Below are positions 1 through 7,761 of a DNA stretch of 17,264 nt, piece after piece. The stretch is from Spirosomataceae bacterium. Its GTDB lineage: Bacteria > Bacteroidota > Bacteroidia > Cytophagales > Spirosomataceae. The DNA is taken from assembly GCA_030731175.1 (NCBI GenBank), contig JANQUM010000370.1:1-17264 (forward strand). The letters are read 5' to 3'. The translations under genes and the position numbers were made by a program. Below the pieces are notes generated by a model. That model searched no databases. It had not been told where the DNA came from and was given only the letters and a program-made list of their open reading frames with translations. Numbering within the stretch: the first letter of the stretch is position 1; each line of letters starts with the position of its first letter.

Positions 1-1068
1 GAACTCGAAACTACCAAAGACGAACGCCCCATTTTTGTGACGGGAAATTTCTGCAATTGGTATCCTGACCTCAGCGAGTTTCAAATGCAAAAGGTTTCTG
101 AGGGAAAATACCGTCTGGAGTTACCTGAAGAAGTACTTTTGAAATACCCAAAAATAGAATACAAATACACCCGTGGCGGTTGGGATTACGCCGAAATTGA
201 CAAATTCGGTAATAAGTCACTAAATAGAGTAATCGAAACGTCGAAAAAACTCATTCAAGATAAAGTACTTTACTGGCGAAACGCCGGCTCAACGGCGTAC
301 ATAAAACGCCTACTGCCCACCGTACAAATCATTGACGAAGAATTTGCCATTCCACAACTTGGTACGCACCGAAAAATCAATATTTTATTGCCTGCTGATT
401 ACAAAGAAAACGTAACGAAACGTTATCCCGTAATTTACATGCAAGATGCTCAAAACCTCTTCGGCGACGGCTCGCCTTACGGAAATTGGGAAATCGACAA
501 ACGCCTTTCACTGCTAAAAAACCAAGGCTTCGGCGACGTGATTGTGGTGGCACTTGACCACGGAGACGAAACCCGCTACGAGGAATATTCGCCGTATTCA
601 CACCCAAAAAGAGGCAAGGGAAACGGGATGCGGTACGCTAACTTCATTGTGCGTAATCTCAAACCTTACATTGACAAGCAATTTCGTACAAAACCCGAAC
701 GTCAATTTACCGGAATTGGCGGCAGCTCGATGGGCGGTTTAATCAGCATTTATGCGGGTTTTATGTACCCCGAAACCTTCGGGCGTTTGATGGTGCTTTC
801 GCCTTCGCTTTGGGTTTCTTCCCGCATCTATTTTGATGCCGTAGAATTCTTTAACCCACTTGACACAAAAATCTATTTGTACGGCGGCGGAAAAGAAAGC
901 AAGTACATGATTCCGAACATCGAAAAGTTAAAGCAAACCATTGAAAATCAAGGCTTTGATTCAAATAAAATAGAAATCGAAGTTTCGTTTGACCCCAAAG
1001 GCGAACACAACGAAAAACGCTGGGGCGAAGAATTTCCGAAGGCAATGAAATGGTTATTTTTTGGATAA
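1..1068 (+). CDS. Esterase-D-type alpha/beta hydrolase with carbohydrate-binding-like N-terminus (5'-truncated)
   Basis: The reading frame is open from base 1, and the residues before the GTG at 37 already belong to the domain, so the true start lies left of the window. About 85 residues at the N-terminus resemble a CBM48/CBM20-like beta-sandwich (TGNFCNWYPD and a following KYTRGGW segment). The rest is a putative-esterase (PF00756-type) alpha/beta hydrolase. The nucleophile elbow is GSSMGG, with the catalytic serine at codon 727-729. A late GEHNEKRW segment near 1000-1020 carries the probable catalytic histidine. Relatives act on acyl esters of sugars, siderophores or small alcohols; the substrate here is unknown. 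It converges on the AraC regulator gene, so membership in the neighbouring sugar cluster is uncertain. A signal peptide cannot be judged because the start is missing. Confidence 0.85.
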   Translation, partial: ELETTKDERPIFVTGNFCNWYPDLSEFQMQKVSEGKYRLELPEEVLLKYPKIEYKYTRGGWDYAEIDKFGNKSLNRVIETSKKLIQDKVLYWRNAGSTAYIKRLLPTVQIIDEEFAIPQLGTHRKINILLPADYKENVTKRYPVIYMQDAQNLFGDGSPYGNWEIDKRLSLLKNQGFGDVIVVALDHGDETRYEEYSPYSHPKRGKGNGMRYANFIVRNLKPYIDKQFRTKPERQFTGIGGSSMGGLISIYAGFMYPETFGRLMVLSPSLWVSSRIYFDAVEFFNPLDTKIYLYGGGKESKYMIPNIEKLKQTIENQGFDSNKIEIEVSFDPKGEHNEKRWGEEFPKAMKWLFFG

Positions 1069-1107
1069 TAAATGAAGGCGACTGGGGCATAGAGTAAAAA
1101 AATGATT

Positions 1108-1959
1108 TTACTTCTGATACTTCAACCTAAATTCATTTGGATTCATATTTACCAGCTCTTTAAACTTACGATTAAAGTAAGAAACATCTTGATAACCAGA
1201 AGCATAGGCAATCGTAGAAATATTATCGTCGGTTTCAATAATGAGAGAAGAAGCGTGCCCAATCCTTATTTCATTCACGACTTCGGTAAACGTTTTTTTA
1301 GTGGCTTTTTTGAAAAATTTGCAAAACGATGTTTTTGTCATATTAATCAAATTGGCAGCAGCCTCAATTGAAATATCCTTTTGGTAGTTTTCAAGAATAT
1401 AATCATAGACTACCTGTATTCTCTTCTGATCTAAATAACCCAAGGTGAGCGGATTAAAACCTTCGGAAGAAAGGTATCGTATTTCATCCGAAATTGCCAA
1501 CGTATGCAATACATCAACCAAGTTGAGTATCTTCTCAAGACCTTCTTTATTATACAAGGCATTAATTTTAGCGGTAACCATTTTTTTCGTTTCCCCGTAA
1601 AATTCAATACCTCTCCCTCCTTTTGCAAACAATTTTTTAATAGCACTCATTTCTGGAATATTTAGAAACTGCTCTCCCAAAAAATCATCTTTCATCTGTA
1701 TAACCACTTGTTTGGCATGCTTCTCGGTTAGCCAACAGTGCGGTACATTTTTCCCCAAAAAAACCAAATCACCCACTTTATACTCTTCTACACTATTACC
1801 CACAAAGCGTTTGCCATCGCTTGCTAAGGTAAGCGTAATTTCATTTTCGGGATGAAAGTGCCACGTTCCTTTCATAAAAGGACGCTTTTCTCGCTCCACG
1901 GTTTTTATCATAAAAGAAAGATTGGGTTCATTTATGATTTTCTCAAAATCTGCTTTCAT
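1108..1959 (-). CDS. AraC-family transcriptional regulator, cupin sensor plus two-HTH domain
   Basis: The 283-residue protein has the usual two-part AraC layout. Residues about 25-90 form a cupin-like ligand-binding fold (HFHPENE at 34-40, then the turn VGDLVFLGKNVPHCW). Residues about 180-283 hold two helix-turn-helix units: the first around ISIEAAANLINMTKTSF, the second around ISTIAYASGYQDVSYFNRKF, followed by the typical NPNEFR ending. Proteins of this class usually activate carbohydrate genes when bound to a sugar. The gene is divergent from the TonB receptor with 175 bases between them, which makes it the best candidate regulator of the hexosylglycerate cluster and perhaps of itself. The ATG at 1957-1959 gives a full-length N-terminus. 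The ligand is not known; the predicted substrate or its hexose is an inference from context. Confidence 0.9.
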   Translation of the reverse strand: MKADFEKIINEPNLSFMIKTVEREKRPFMKGTWHFHPENEITLTLASDGKRFVGNSVEEYKVGDLVFLGKNVPHCWLTEKHAKQVVIQMKDDFLGEQFLNIPEMSAIKKLFAKGGRGIEFYGETKKMVTAKINALYNKEGLEKILNLVDVLHTLAISDEIRYLSSEGFNPLTLGYLDQKRIQVVYDYILENYQKDISIEAAANLINMTKTSFCKFFKKATKKTFTEVVNEIRIGHASSLIIETDDNISTIAYASGYQDVSYFNRKFKELVNMNPNEFRLKYQK

Positions 1960-2015
1960 GTTCTTGTATGCCGTTTTTTGATAGCACTAAATTGCCCCTT
2001 TTTGCTCCAAATAAA

Positions 2016-2052
2016 AACTTGTTGAACAATATAGTCCAAGTTATTGACAATA
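2016..2052. promoter_or_regulatory. Candidate operator for the AraC-family regulator
   Basis: In the divergent intergenic region, ACAATA occurs at 2026-2031 and again at 2047-2052, exactly 21 bases apart, two helical turns. An 11-base palindrome (TTGTTGAACAA) covers 2019-2029, and AACTTG at 2016-2021 is mirrored by CAAGTT at 2037-2042. AraC-family activators commonly bind direct repeats about 21 bases apart just upstream of the promoter. The site ends 30 bases before the -7 box of the receptor gene. The function is inferred from spacing and position only. Confidence 0.35.
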
Positions 2053-2082
2053 AAATTCAATAATCTACAATTTTCAGCCCTC

Positions 2083-2090
2083 TACCTTTG
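2083..2090 (+). promoter_or_regulatory. Bacteroidota -7 promoter box for the TonB receptor gene
   Basis: TACCTTTG matches the Bacteroidota -7 consensus TAnnTTTG in all fixed positions and lies 44 bases before the receptor ATG. No TTG is found at the expected -33 distance, which would fit a promoter that needs an activator. Confidence 0.6.
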
Positions 2091-2134
2091 TAAAAAAATT
2101 ATACTATTTATTAAATCCTTCATATTAAACACAA

Positions 2135-4780
2135 ATGAAAAAAACATTTTTACTCCAAATTTTAACGGTGGCGTTCGTGCTATCTCAAGGTTTTTCCGCA
2201 CTGGCACAAGGTGTTATTAGCGGAAAAGTAACAGAAAAATCAAGCGGAGATCCGTTAATTGGTGCTGCCGTTTCGACAGGAAATGGCACAGGTATTTTGG
2301 TTGACATTGATGGTAACTACTCGATAAATGTAAGTACAGCAACCGCCCAAGTTAAGGTTACCTTCACGGGTTACTCTACCCAAACTAAAACAGTAACCGT
2401 TAGTGGTAATCAAACAGTAAATTTTGAATTAACCGAAGACTTAATGAACCTCGACGAAGTAGTTGTTACGGCTACATTCGGAACAAAATCTCAGAAGGAC
2501 TCTCCGCTTTCTATGACGTATTTGAGTGCTAAACAAGTGGCAAACTTAGCAGCAAACAGCCAAGCAGACGTTTTGCGTACCATACCAGGTATTACGGCAG
2601 AAGGTGGCGGTGGTGAAGTTGCATCAAACATATTTATAAGAGGTTTGCCTTCTGGCGGTCAGTATCAGTTTAACCCTTTACAAGTTGACGGCTTGCCTAC
2701 ACTTAGTACGTTTGGTTTGAACTCTTCTGCACACGACGTTTACTTTAGAAACGACATCGGTATTCAAAGCCTTGAGTTTGTTCGGGGCGGAGTTTCAACT
2801 TTATTTGGTGCAGGGTCAGTGGCAGGTATTATCAATTACAACAGTATTACAGGTTCAGACGTATCTAAAAACGCCGTTCAGTTAGAATGGGCGACACTCG
2901 GAAGAGTAAAAGCAGATTTTCTATCAAGCGGGAAATTAGGCGGTAGCGATTCAAAAACGTATTACGCACTCTCTGGTTTTTATAGATACGACGAAGGCCC
3001 AATCAAAACTGGCTTACCAACAGAAGGTGTACAAATAAGAGGTAATATCAAAAGATTGTTGAATAACGGTTCGGTAACCATTATGGGACAATACATAGAC
3101 GATAAGGCTCAATTCTACTTGCCGTTTCCATTAAACGCTGCTGATAAAAGCAGACCTACTGTAGGTGGCGAAACAGTCAGAACGATGCAAACCGTAAACG
3201 CAGCAGATTTTACTTTCAATACGCCCGATGGTGTTTATAACTCACCCATTCGTGATGGTGTCACAGCAAAAGGAGGCTATATAATGATGAAAGCCAATCA
3301 AAATTTTGGAGATGGCTGGGCATTTGACTCCAAAATAAAATACGCTAAATACGACCACCAGTTCAACCTATTCTTAGACGGAGCGGGTTTCGGAAACCCG
3401 GTTGAAACACAAAGCACATTTTTAGCAACGGCTGGGCGTGGGCTTACCGGAGCAACAAATCTTGCCTACACTTACGTGGATAATGGCAAAGCTTTACCTT
3501 CAAACGCTCTTTTATTCGAAAACAGAGTATTAGACAGAAGCCGCCCATTGAATGAATACGTTGGAGAATTCAACCTTTCAAAGAGCATAGCCAACCACAA
3601 TATCACGTTGGGCACGTTCCTTTCTCGCTCTGAAGCGGGCGATGTAAACATCACATACCGTTACTTGAGCGAGTTTGCCGATAACCCTCGCTTGGTAAAT
3701 CTTTCTTATACAGATGCCAACGGCGTGGCTAAAAAATATGCCTTGAATGGTCTAACAGGCACAAACGTAGGTTATTCAAATCAGAGTATCAATAGCAACA
3801 AAGCAGCCGTATATATTGCAGAAGAATTTAAAGGTGAAAAGTTTAACCTTGATGCAGGTATCCGTATCGAGAAAGCAATGGGCGAAATCAGAAGCTACGG
3901 AAGCAAAGCATACACTATGCAAACAGATCCTACGCTTGCTCCAAACATTTCAACCGTTTCTTGGAACAATAACGTACTCACTAAAAAAGGAACCGTAAGC
4001 ACAACCGGAACGGCTATTGCCTTGGCAGGTTTGTATAAAGTTTCACAATCATTAAACGTTTATGCCAACTTCTCGAAGGGATATTTCTTCCCAGAGTTGC
4101 GTTCGGTAAAGTTTAAATCAGCTTATGAAACAAGTACCTACAAGCCAGAAAACATTGTTTCGGCTGAGGCAGGTGTCAAGTATGGTTCGTCAAAATTTGC
4201 TGCAACGGCTGCAATTTACAATATCGCTCTGAGCGATAGAAACGAAATTAACTTCATAAACGACGGACAAGGCGGCTTGATAGATGATATTCAAAAAGTA
4301 TCGACGGCTTCAAGGGGTATCGAGGCATCGTTGAACTATAACATCGCCAAAAACCTGAACGCAAGTGGAAATTTCACGTACCAGCTTCACGAATACACGA
4401 AGTACGAAAGTAACGCCGAATTGGTAGGAAACTGGCTGCAACGCCAGCCAAGAACAATGGGAATGATTGCCCTAAACTATGACAACAGCGTAGTGGATGC
4501 AGGTTTCTCAACAAACTATATCGGCAAAAAATACACTGCCGCTGATAATGTTTACGAATTAGATGCCTACACTATCAGCAGATTAGACGCTGGCTATACC
4601 GTAAATGTTGGAGAAGGCACTCAGAAGATGCGTTTCGGCGTATCAGTCTTCAATTTATTTGATACGGCTGGCATCACAGAAGGCTCACCTCGAGGTGCCA
4701 ACATTGAAGGCTCTAGCTATTTTGTAGGAAGACCCGAACTACCAAGAAGAATATTCTTGAGAGCAAGGTTTGACTTCTAA
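2135..4780 (+). CDS. TonB-dependent outer-membrane receptor, no SusD partner
   Basis: The 881-residue protein begins with a signal peptide (MKKTFLLQIL start, likely cleavage after SALAQ at about residue 25). A CarboxypepD_reg-like domain (about 26-102) follows, then a TonB-box-like LDEVVVTA stretch at about 106-113. The plug domain covers about 118-240 (conserved IRG at 168-170, LQVDG at 182-186, EFVRGG at 214-219). A 22-strand-type barrel ends in phenylalanine (RARFDF), as expected for outer-membrane insertion. It is shorter than SusC proteins (about 1000 residues) and no SusD gene follows. It therefore resembles receptors that import small molecules alone. From the downstream enzymes its cargo is inferred to be a hexosylglycerate. 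Own promoter upstream and a terminator downstream. Confidence 0.9.
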   Translation: MKKTFLLQILTVAFVLSQGFSALAQGVISGKVTEKSSGDPLIGAAVSTGNGTGILVDIDGNYSINVSTATAQVKVTFTGYSTQTKTVTVSGNQTVNFELTEDLMNLDEVVVTATFGTKSQKDSPLSMTYLSAKQVANLAANSQADVLRTIPGITAEGGGGEVASNIFIRGLPSGGQYQFNPLQVDGLPTLSTFGLNSSAHDVYFRNDIGIQSLEFVRGGVSTLFGAGSVAGIINYNSITGSDVSKNAVQLEWATLGRVKADFLSSGKLGGSDSKTYYALSGFYRYDEGPIKTGLPTEGVQIRGNIKRLLNNGSVTIMGQYIDDKAQFYLPFPLNAADKSRPTVGGETVRTMQTVNAADFTFNTPDGVYNSPIRDGVTAKGGYIMMKANQNFGDGWAFDSKIKYAKYDHQFNLFLDGAGFGNPVETQSTFLATAGRGLTGATNLAYTYVDNGKALPSNALLFENRVLDRSRPLNEYVGEFNLSKSIANHNITLGTFLSRSEAGDVNITYRYLSEFADNPRLVNLSYTDANGVAKKYALNGLTGTNVGYSNQSINSNKAAVYIAEEFKGEKFNLDAGIRIEKAMGEIRSYGSKAYTMQTDPTLAPNISTVSWNNNVLTKKGTVSTTGTAIALAGLYKVSQSLNVYANFSKGYFFPELRSVKFKSAYETSTYKPENIVSAEAGVKYGSSKFAATAAIYNIALSDRNEINFINDGQGGLIDDIQKVSTASRGIEASLNYNIAKNLNASGNFTYQLHEYTKYESNAELVGNWLQRQPRTMGMIALNYDNSVVDAGFSTNYIGKKYTAADNVYELDAYTISRLDAGYTVNVGEGTQKMRFGVSVFNLFDTAGITEGSPRGANIEGSSYFVGRPELPRRIFLRARFDF

Positions 4781-4813
4781 TAAAGCTTCATAAGTTAAAT
4801 AGGTTAAACTAGT

Positions 4814-4845
4814 AAAAAGACAGTTAATTTAGCTGTCTTTTTTTT
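4814..4845 (+). terminator. Intrinsic terminator between receptor and hydrolase genes
   Basis: A ten-base-pair stem (AAAAAGACAG at 4814-4823 with its complement at 4833-4842), a nine-base loop and a T run to 4845 make a good rho-independent terminator 33 bases after the receptor stop. No convincing TAnnTTTG box lies between it and the next ATG, so downstream genes probably depend on partial read-through. Confidence 0.8.
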
Positions 4846-4870
4846 AAACTTTTCCAAAAAATTATTTCCC

Positions 4871-6190
4871 ATGGAATCAAATACCGCTGTTTTAAAAAAC
4901 GAAGCAAAAGAAATCTTACTTAAAAATCGAAGGGACGGCTTCACTGTTCCAAGCGAAAAATTATATCCCTTTCAATGGAATTGGGACTCTGGTTTTGCCG
5001 CTTTAGGTTTTAAAAATTTTAATCTTGAATATGCCATAGAGGAAATTCGCTCAATGTTTTCAGGGCAATGGCAAAACGGGATGATTGCTCACATCAATTT
5101 TCATTCAGAAAATGAAACAACGTATTTTCCGAATTTTGAATTTTGGGATACACAAGTAAATAGCGGGGCATCGCAAAAGCCAAAAACAGGAGGCATAACG
5201 CAGCCCCCAGTATTTGGGTTTGTATTGGAAGAAATGGCAAAAACGCACGGAAACGACCCCGTTTTTAAAGAATTTGTGTCTGAGATATTCAGTAAAATAA
5301 CTCACTTTCACCGGTTTCTTTATACCATCAGGGACCCCAAAAACGAAGGCCTGGCTTTTATCTTCCACCCGTGGGAGTCTGGGCGAGATAATTCGCCACT
5401 TTGGGATTATGCCTACGATGGCTTTGAGGTAAAACCTGGAGATATTCCTGCCTATACACGAAAAGATAATACGCAAGCAGATCCAAGCCACCGACCGTTG
5501 CAAAAAGACTACGACCGCTTTGTATATCTTATCGAACTTGGTAAAAAACACCAATACGACGGCATCGGAATTTTTGAAGAAAGCCCGTTTTTAGTGCAAG
5601 ACACACTTTTCAACGCCCTTTTGATAAAATCTAACGACGGCCTAATAAACGTAGGCAAGCAGTATGGTTTAGACGTTGCTGAAATTGAGGCGTGGCAACA
5701 AAAAGCAAAACCAGCCTTTGAAAATAAACTTTGGTGCGAGGAAATCGGAAACTACGTTTGCTATGACCTTCGCCACAACAAACAAATAAAGCAATGGGAA
5801 ATTGGCGGCTATACAAGTTTAATTGCAGGAATCCCATCTCCTGATAAAGCTCAACTATTGCTTGAAACCCTTCTCGAATTTAAAGAAAAAGACCTTTTCG
5901 TTTGCCCGAGTTTTCATACAGATAATGAAAAATTTGACCCTAAACGCTATTGGAGAGGACCCGTTTGGCCACAAATGAACTGGTTAATTTACCACGGTTT
6001 GCTGCGTTACGGTTTCAATGAAATGGCAGACGTAACTAAAAATGACATCATTGCTTTGGTAGAATACTATGGCTTCTACGAATATTTTAATCCGTTTAAA
6101 TCAGTTCAATCAACCGAGTCCAAGGGCTACGGCGGGCATTCATTTACTTGGACAGCCGCTGTGATCTTAGACCTAATCGAAAACGCATGA
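4871..6190 (+). CDS. GH63-type glycoside hydrolase, probable mannosylglycerate/glucosylglycerate hydrolase
   Basis: The 439-residue protein has no signal peptide, so it should be cytoplasmic. Length and motifs fit the small GH63 (MGH1-like) hydrolases typified by Thermus mannosylglycerate hydrolase and mycobacterial glucosylglycerate hydrolase, which split the solute into hexose and D-glycerate. Visible motifs are PFQWNWDSGFAALG at 33-46, HPWESGRDNSPLWD at 166-179 (D173 is the likely catalytic acid), YWRGPVWPQMNW at 360-371, YEYFNP at 403-408 (E404 is the likely base) and GGHSFTWTAA at 421-430. The glycerate kinase and sugar kinase in the same cluster strengthen this reading over trehalase or another GH63 activity. 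Glucose versus mannose specificity cannot be decided by eye. Its TGA overlaps the symporter ATG (ATGA), implying translational coupling. Confidence 0.78.
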   Translation: MESNTAVLKNEAKEILLKNRRDGFTVPSEKLYPFQWNWDSGFAALGFKNFNLEYAIEEIRSMFSGQWQNGMIAHINFHSENETTYFPNFEFWDTQVNSGASQKPKTGGITQPPVFGFVLEEMAKTHGNDPVFKEFVSEIFSKITHFHRFLYTIRDPKNEGLAFIFHPWESGRDNSPLWDYAYDGFEVKPGDIPAYTRKDNTQADPSHRPLQKDYDRFVYLIELGKKHQYDGIGIFEESPFLVQDTLFNALLIKSNDGLINVGKQYGLDVAEIEAWQQKAKPAFENKLWCEEIGNYVCYDLRHNKQIKQWEIGGYTSLIAGIPSPDKAQLLLETLLEFKEKDLFVCPSFHTDNEKFDPKRYWRGPVWPQMNWLIYHGLLRYGFNEMADVTKNDIIALVEYYGFYEYFNPFKSVQSTESKGYGGHSFTWTAAVILDLIENA

Positions 6191-7755
6191 ATTACTTAGA
6201 TTATTCCATCATCGCCTTCTATTTCGTAGTTATGTTATGGATGGGCTTTAAGCTCAGAAATCAAACCGATTCAGGCAACTATTTTCTTGGCGGTAAAACC
6301 TTCGGGTGGTTTTCGTTGTGTATGTCGGCAATGGCATCTCAACTTTCTGTGATCAGTTTTGTATCTGCACCCGCCTTTGTGGGTTTGCGTGAGGGCGGCG
6401 GCATGAAATGGCTTACGTTTGAATTTGGCGTGCCTGTCGCCATGATAGTTGTCATGACGTTCATCGGGCCCGCACTCTACAAAAGTGGCGTGGTAAGCAT
6501 TTATTCATTCCTCGAAAAAAGATTTAACACCACCACTCGCCTCCTACTTTCTTCGGTATTTATGTTCAGCCGTTCATTTGCAGCGGGTGTTACCATTTAT
6601 GCCGTTTCACTTATTTTATCTTCTTTGCTTCACATTTCGTTCACCACTACGGTCTTACTCGTTGGGCTTTCAACGGTGCTTTATTCACTGGAAGGCGGCA
6701 TGAAAGCCGTAGTTTACAGCGAAGTTTTGCAAATGATTATCAAAGTAACGGGCATTATCATCATCATTTTTTACGGCCTTAAAAACATCGGTGGTTGGGA
6801 TAACTTCGTGGCAAACGTTGATAATTCAAGACTACAAGTCATCGACTTCTCTAACTTCGGTTTTGATGGTGGCGAATACGGCTTTTGGCCGATGCTCATC
6901 GGAGGTATTTTTCTTTATACGTCTTACTACGGCACCGATCAAATGCAAGCCCAGCGAATTTTATCCGCAAAAGACTTACCTACGGTTCGCAACGTACTGC
7001 TGTTCAACGGCTTGCTTCGTTTTCCGATAACGTTTATGTATTGTTTAGGCGGACTAATTGTGGGTACGTTTGTGGCTTTAGATGCCGATTTTATGCAGAT
7101 GATACCAACGGGTAAAAGCGACTTAATGATTCCGCTTTTTATAGAAAACTATTTACCAAATGGCATCATTGGCGTACTGGTTGTAGCAATTATTGCCGCC
7201 GCTATGTCTGCTTTTAGCTCGACTTTGAACTCGCTAAGTGCCGTGACGATGGAAGAAATCGTTTCCAAAAAAATGGAGTTAACGGATAAAAAATATGTGA
7301 GAACAAGTAAAATTGTTGCTCTCGGTTGGGGCGTATTAACGTTGATCTTAGCATTTTTTGTGGGAGATATTGCCAAGACCGTTATCGAAGCCATAAACAA
7401 AATTGGCTCGGTGTTTTACGGCCCACTTTTGGCTACATTTTTAGCTGCTATACTTTTACCAAGAATAAACGGAAGGGGCATTAACATTGGCTTAGTTGCT
7501 GGTGTTTTAGTAAATGCCTATTTATGGCTTTTCGTACCTGATGTTTTTTGGTTTTGGTGGAACGCCATCGGTGCAGCAGTTACGCTGACAGTGGGCAGTA
7601 TTGCAAGTGTTTTCGCAAAAGATGATAAAAAGTCTGAAATAGCATCTGAAGGTAAAAAAGCTTGGGAGTATTATCCTAAAAGCATTCTCATCTTACTTGC
7701 GTTCTTTACGCTCATACTACTGTTCTGTTTGTTCCTCCCTACGTTTTTTAGTTAA
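6187..7755 (+). CDS. Sodium:solute symporter (SSS family), probable hexosylglycerate importer
   Basis: This 522-residue integral membrane protein has about 14 hydrophobic segments, the first at residues about 5-25 and the last in the final 25 residues. Family hallmarks are LGGKTFGWF near the start of the second segment, the SLEGGMKAVVYSEVLQ stretch, the YGTDQMQAQRIL loop, and AAAMSAFSSTLNSLSAV, where SSS proteins carry their Na+-site serines. The ATG at 6187 was chosen because it overlaps the hydrolase stop as ATGA and opens directly into the first membrane segment. A further upstream ATG at 6148 would add 13 polar residues from inside the hydrolase gene. It most likely moves the solute delivered by the TonB receptor across the inner membrane; the substrate is inferred from context. 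Confidence 0.9.
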   Translation: MNYLDYSIIAFYFVVMLWMGFKLRNQTDSGNYFLGGKTFGWFSLCMSAMASQLSVISFVSAPAFVGLREGGGMKWLTFEFGVPVAMIVVMTFIGPALYKSGVVSIYSFLEKRFNTTTRLLLSSVFMFSRSFAAGVTIYAVSLILSSLLHISFTTTVLLVGLSTVLYSLEGGMKAVVYSEVLQMIIKVTGIIIIIFYGLKNIGGWDNFVANVDNSRLQVIDFSNFGFDGGEYGFWPMLIGGIFLYTSYYGTDQMQAQRILSAKDLPTVRNVLLFNGLLRFPITFMYCLGGLIVGTFVALDADFMQMIPTGKSDLMIPLFIENYLPNGIIGVLVVAIIAAAMSAFSSTLNSLSAVTMEEIVSKKMELTDKKYVRTSKIVALGWGVLTLILAFFVGDIAKTVIEAINKIGSVFYGPLLATFLAAILLPRINGRGINIGLVAGVLVNAYLWLFVPDVFWFWWNAIGAAVTLTVGSIASVFAKDDKKSEIASEGKKAWEYYPKSILILLAFFTLILLFCLFLPTFFS

Positions 7756-7761
7756 CAAATC

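Noticed and set aside
1093..1112. Hairpin between the esterase and regulator genes as a terminator
   Set aside because: The 7-bp stem has only one or two G-C pairs and no T run, and overlaps the regulator stop; too weak to call.
2008..2015. Minus-strand -7 box for the AraC gene
   Set aside because: It matches seven of eight positions only and lacks a partner -33 box.
2135..4780. SusC-type starch/glycan receptor
   Set aside because: It is shorter than SusC proteins and no SusD gene follows.
5105..5554. 149-residue open frame on the minus strand
   Set aside because: It lies wholly inside the hydrolase gene antisense, with no recognisable domain; the plus-strand protein is clearly conserved.
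6148..6186. Longer start for the symporter at the ATG at 6148
   Set aside because: The 13 extra residues are polar and come from the end of the hydrolase gene in another frame; the ATGA overlap at 6187 gives a natural family start.
4871..6190. Trehalase as the hydrolase function
   Set aside because: The fold is related, but the short length, the ESGRDNSP motif and the adjacent glycerate kinase fit hexosylglycerate hydrolases better; trehalose would not supply glycerate.
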